Below, in pieces: positions 60,884 to 64,000 of a DNA stretch of 64,000 nt. The notes under the pieces are model-generated. The model was not told where the DNA came from. It searched no databases and saw nothing but the letters and a program-made list of their open reading frames with translations. The stretch lies in assembly GCA_025455485.1 (NCBI GenBank), contig JALOMJ010000003.1, positions 1 through 64,000 on the forward strand. Reading direction: 5' to 3'. The DNA comes from Bacteroidia bacterium (lineage in GTDB: Bacteria > Bacteroidota > Bacteroidia > B-17B0 > Aurantibacillaceae). The first letter of the stretch is position 1. Every line of letters begins with the position of its first letter. A program made the translations under genes and the position numbers.

Positions 60884-62626
60884 CTAAAATGGCACAAAAG
60901 TTAAACCCAGCATAAAATGAAAACGCATGCTTGGGTATTGATCCCAACGGTAATAGCGTTGGTTGGCGATGTTATTAAAGCGGGCAAAAAAACTCAGCAT
61001 CTTGCTGTAGCGGTATTCTGCGCCAAGATTGGCATCAAAATAGCCCTTTAGTTGTTTGTTCTGGTAAACAACTACGGCGCTGTCAATAACCGCACTGCGG
61101 GCCCACTGATTGCCAACAAAGAACAAATCGGCCTTTACTATGATTTTGCTGTTGAGATTATAAATGCCGGTTAAAGTCAAATCAAAATCCGGACGGTGGT
61201 AAGCGTAGTCCAGATTTTGTGTTTCGTAGAGATAATAGTTTCCCTTGGCAATCAGATTAAGTTTTTCTTTCAGTTGGTATTTTAACTGTCCGCTTACATT
61301 TAACAATGAGGTATTGTCGTACACCATTTCGAAACGGTTGTAGAGTTTGTTCTTATCATTAAAATTAATGGCATACATGGCCATGTTGTCAAATTGTGAG
61401 TAACTGACTTTAACATCGTAGGCAGTTTTGCTACTGAGATTGCCTCTTAGGCCTAAAAACAAATTGTATTTGTTATTGGTGTTATTGTAATTGAGCGTAC
61501 TATCAACAAAAGGGTTGATGCTGCTGATGCTTCGGAAGCTGTTTTTGATCAGCGCCCCGTTGACTCCGGCGTAGGGTGTAATTAAATCTTCATAAATATT
61601 GTAATGAAGATTAATTTCAGGATAAAAATAAAACCGCGTTTTATTATCAAAATCATCAAGGGTTGCGCTTAAACCTACTCGGGCAAACCATTTTTTCCCG
61701 GAGGCTTCAAAGCTTGGGTTTAAAGTAACAATTAAGTTGTTTAGTGTGTCGCCAGTTTGTTTGTGATTATAAAAGTCAGAGATGAGGTTAAGGTTGAGCT
61801 TTTCTTTGTTTACAAAAAACGTGGTGTAGGCTTCGGCTTTGATGTTGTTTTCCGTTTCTTTTTGAAGATTGTCAAGATTATAATAGGAAACACGAATGTC
61901 GTGGTTCACGTGGTTGCTGTCGCTATAATGACTTAATAAACGCAGGCGCGGCTCAATAATTTGGTAACGTTGTTTGCTGAACGCAGAATTTTCGGTGTTA
62001 TAAACCGAGGCGTCGTATCCGTAATAATGCACAACGCTTCGATTGTAATTCAATTCACCAAATAGCGTGTGTTTTTTGTAAAATTTTTTACCGTAAAGAT
62101 TTATGTCGTTATCACTGAAGCTGCCATCGCCAACGCCGCTTAAATGGGGCGTGCCGGAATAATGCTTTAGATGTAAGCCAACATTGTTTTCACGTGACCG
62201 TAAGGTATTGATCCAAAACTCGGCGTATGGCTGATTGTAGATAGGGCCATACCCTACTTTTAAAAGCGAACGGTACAATTTATTTAGCGGTTCGTTTTGA
62301 ATTTTCGCCGCCTCAATTTTTTGTACTTCGTATTTAGGAAAATACGGACGGGAGGTAATGCCGTATGTAATGTTTTTAATCCGCGAGACGCTGTCTTTGA
62401 TTTCCGGTAAATCTGAAAATTTCATCGCGTCGCGAATGCTCGGACTAAACGTACTAGGTGCAACATAATTTAAATCTTCAATGCCCGATTCCTGAGCAAG
62501 AACGGCAATAGAATACATCAATGAGAGCAATACGATGAGAAGCCACTCTAATGCTCTTTTTTGACGTTTTCCAAAAAAGAAAGGTTGTTTCTGCTGTTCT
62601 GAAATATCAAATCCCTGAAGTGCCAT
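60884..62626 (-). CDS. outer membrane beta-barrel protein (TonB-dependent-receptor-like barrel)
   Basis: 580 aa; signal segment LLIVLLSLMYSIAVLAQ; alternating beta-strand pattern; terminal FMLGLTFVPF. Confidence 0.75.
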   Translation of the reverse strand: MALQGFDISEQQKQPFFFGKRQKRALEWLLIVLLSLMYSIAVLAQESGIEDLNYVAPSTFSPSIRDAMKFSDLPEIKDSVSRIKNITYGITSRPYFPKYEVQKIEAAKIQNEPLNKLYRSLLKVGYGPIYNQPYAEFWINTLRSRENNVGLHLKHYSGTPHLSGVGDGSFSDNDINLYGKKFYKKHTLFGELNYNRSVVHYYGYDASVYNTENSAFSKQRYQIIEPRLRLLSHYSDSNHVNHDIRVSYYNLDNLQKETENNIKAEAYTTFFVNKEKLNLNLISDFYNHKQTGDTLNNLIVTLNPSFEASGKKWFARVGLSATLDDFDNKTRFYFYPEINLHYNIYEDLITPYAGVNGALIKNSFRSISSINPFVDSTLNYNNTNNKYNLFLGLRGNLSSKTAYDVKVSYSQFDNMAMYAINFNDKNKLYNRFEMVYDNTSLLNVSGQLKYQLKEKLNLIAKGNYYLYETQNLDYAYHRPDFDLTLTGIYNLNSKIIVKADLFFVGNQWARSAVIDSAVVVYQNKQLKGYFDANLGAEYRYSKMLSFFARFNNIANQRYYRWDQYPSMRFHFMLGLTFVPF

Positions 62627-62634
62627 GGCTGTAC

Positions 62635-64000
62635 TTATTCGTTTTTAGGATTTTCGGTTTGCGGTTCAACCGGTTTTTCCGGTTCGGTTTTATTAAAAAT
62701 GTTTTTATCGCTTTCGTTCTCCTTAAATTGAACCTTCATTTCTCCGCCTTCGATTTGGTTTTCTTTTAACTTTCTTTCGTTGTCTTTAAAGTTTATTTGT
62801 TCTAACAAAGTATTGGCTTCGCTTAAAGTAGGCTCTTTAGGCTTGTTTTCAATAAGGGTTTGCAATAGTACCTGGGCGTCGGCAGTTTCCTCATTCGCTA
62901 AGTAGGCTTTGGCCATCAACAACATGCCGGCATTATTCCAATCATCGGTACTGTATTCGTATGAAATCAATTTGGTAATTGTTTTTTCTACTTCCGCATA
63001 ATTCTGTTTTTGGTAATAAATTAATGCCATGTGATAATAGGCCTCAGCCCCGGTGGCATTTTTAGCGGATTTAACAATGGCCTTAAATTCTATCAGCGCA
63101 TCGTCCAGGCGATTCAATTCATACAGGGATTTAGCTTTGATGTAACGGGCTTCACTGCTTTGTTGCGGACTGATTTTTTCGGTGTTCAGCACCTTATTGG
63201 CTTCAGTGTAAGCGGTGTCGTATTTGTTGAGGGCGAATGCACAACGCATGGCACCAAACTTGCCTGCACTTTTGTTTGCGGGCGTTTCAGCCACATCCTG
63301 TAAACGCAAAAACAGGGGCAGGGCCTCTGTGTATTTTTTATCTTTATTCAACAGAAAACAGGCTTTTGCAAGGGCCTGTTCGGTAAACACACTTCGGGCC
63401 CTGGTTGTAACGAACAAATAAGCAGCCAATGCTTCCGGCAGCATGTTTTTAGAATAGGCACATTCGGCATAATTAAAGTGGGCCTCGGTAGCGTATTTTC
63501 CGTTCGGAAATTTGTCCATGTAGGTTTGCCATTTGAGTATGGCGATGTCGCAATTTTTTTGATCGTAGTAAGCTTCATAAGCAGTTTGGTAGGCGGCTTT
63601 TTCGATTTGATTTTCTGACAGAGGAGAACCAATGTCAACAAAATATTTTTCCATAGCCTCTACATTGCCTCTTGCCTGCAAAATCTTTTTTATTATGTCT
63701 AATACATCGCGGGCTTCTTCACTTTTGGTATCGGCTTTCACAAAAAGATCGTAGTATTCAAATGCTTTATCATCCTGTTTACGGCCGTAATAAATGTTCC
63801 CCAGTTGCGCGTAACAGTGATTTGCGAAACTTGAATTCGGGTGGTTTTTAAGAATTCTTTCGTAATAGAGGATAGCATCTTCTTCCTGGTTGAGGTTCCG
63901 GTAATAGGTGTCGGCAATTTGATTCAGTGCAGCACTGAGGTAGTTAGAGTTTGGATGATTTTTTTCCAGACGTTTTAACCCGGCAATTTTTTCATTGTAC
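62635..64000 (-). CDS. tetratricopeptide repeat protein (5' end off window)
   Basis: Frame stays open past the ORF-track start at 63741: YNEKIAGLKRLEKNHPNSNYLSAALNQIADTYYRNLNQEEDAILYYERILKNHPNSSF... Confidence 0.85.
   Translation of the reverse strand, partial: YNEKIAGLKRLEKNHPNSNYLSAALNQIADTYYRNLNQEEDAILYYERILKNHPNSSFANHCYAQLGNIYYGRKQDDKAFEYYDLFVKADTKSEEARDVLDIIKKILQARGNVEAMEKYFVDIGSPLSENQIEKAAYQTAYEAYYDQKNCDIAILKWQTYMDKFPNGKYATEAHFNYAECAYSKNMLPEALAAYLFVTTRARSVFTEQALAKACFLLNKDKKYTEALPLFLRLQDVAETPANKSAGKFGAMRCAFALNKYDTAYTEANKVLNTEKISPQQSSEARYIKAKSLYELNRLDDALIEFKAIVKSAKNATGAEAYYHMALIYYQKQNYAEVEKTITKLISYEYSTDDWNNAGMLLMAKAYLANEETADAQVLLQTLIENKPKEPTLSEANTLLEQINFKDNERKLKENQIEGGEMKVQFKENESDKNIFNKTEPEKPVEPQTENPKNE

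Noticed and set aside
62180-62200. Other CACGTG cores (for example near 30160, 32133, 37880, 39746, 46634, 61908 and 62190) as further parS sites
   Set aside because: Their flanks do not match the parS arms; only the two 29-kb sites match on both sides.
1-64000. tRNA, rRNA, CRISPR arrays, insertion sequences, prophage or defence islands
   Set aside because: I looked for T-loop motifs, regularly spaced repeats, transposase/integrase motifs and restriction-type proteins and saw none; a tool-based scan would still be needed for a firm negative.

Overview
The window is about 64 kb of what looks like a Bacteroidota chromosome. Support for this comes from type IX secretion C-terminal sorting tails, an ExbB-ExbD-ExbD-TonB cluster, GH3-family and MqnC proteins, and BamA next to two Skp/OmpH proteins. 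Most of it is housekeeping: purT, mqnC, lptD-like, radA, nadA, rpiB, mnmG, tig, uppS, bamA, skp x2, cysS and polA. I saw no rRNA, tRNA, CRISPR array or intact transposase. The most notable features are: (1) two identical 16-bp parS-like sites (TGTTTCACGTGGAACC) about 300 bp apart, one filling the mnmG/methyltransferase gap and one inside the methyltransferase CDS, close to an AT-rich divergent intergenic region; (2) a carotenoid cluster (crtY, crtZ, cruF-like, crtD-like, crtI, crtB) whose gene content predicts a saproxanthin-type monocyclic carotenoid, with a CarH-like B12-binding MerR regulator encoded 2.6 kb away; (3) two well-supported non-canonical start codons, CTG for bamA overlapping the uppS stop and probably ATT for crtD; (4) a decayed T9SS sorting-domain relic; (5) an aldehyde dehydrogenase homologue that lacks its catalytic half; (6) a dispersed CCCTGAG...GAAGGG hairpin repeat with an expanded 5' arm. 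I found no clearly new multi-gene defence or mobile system. All product names come from reading the protein sequences without any database search.
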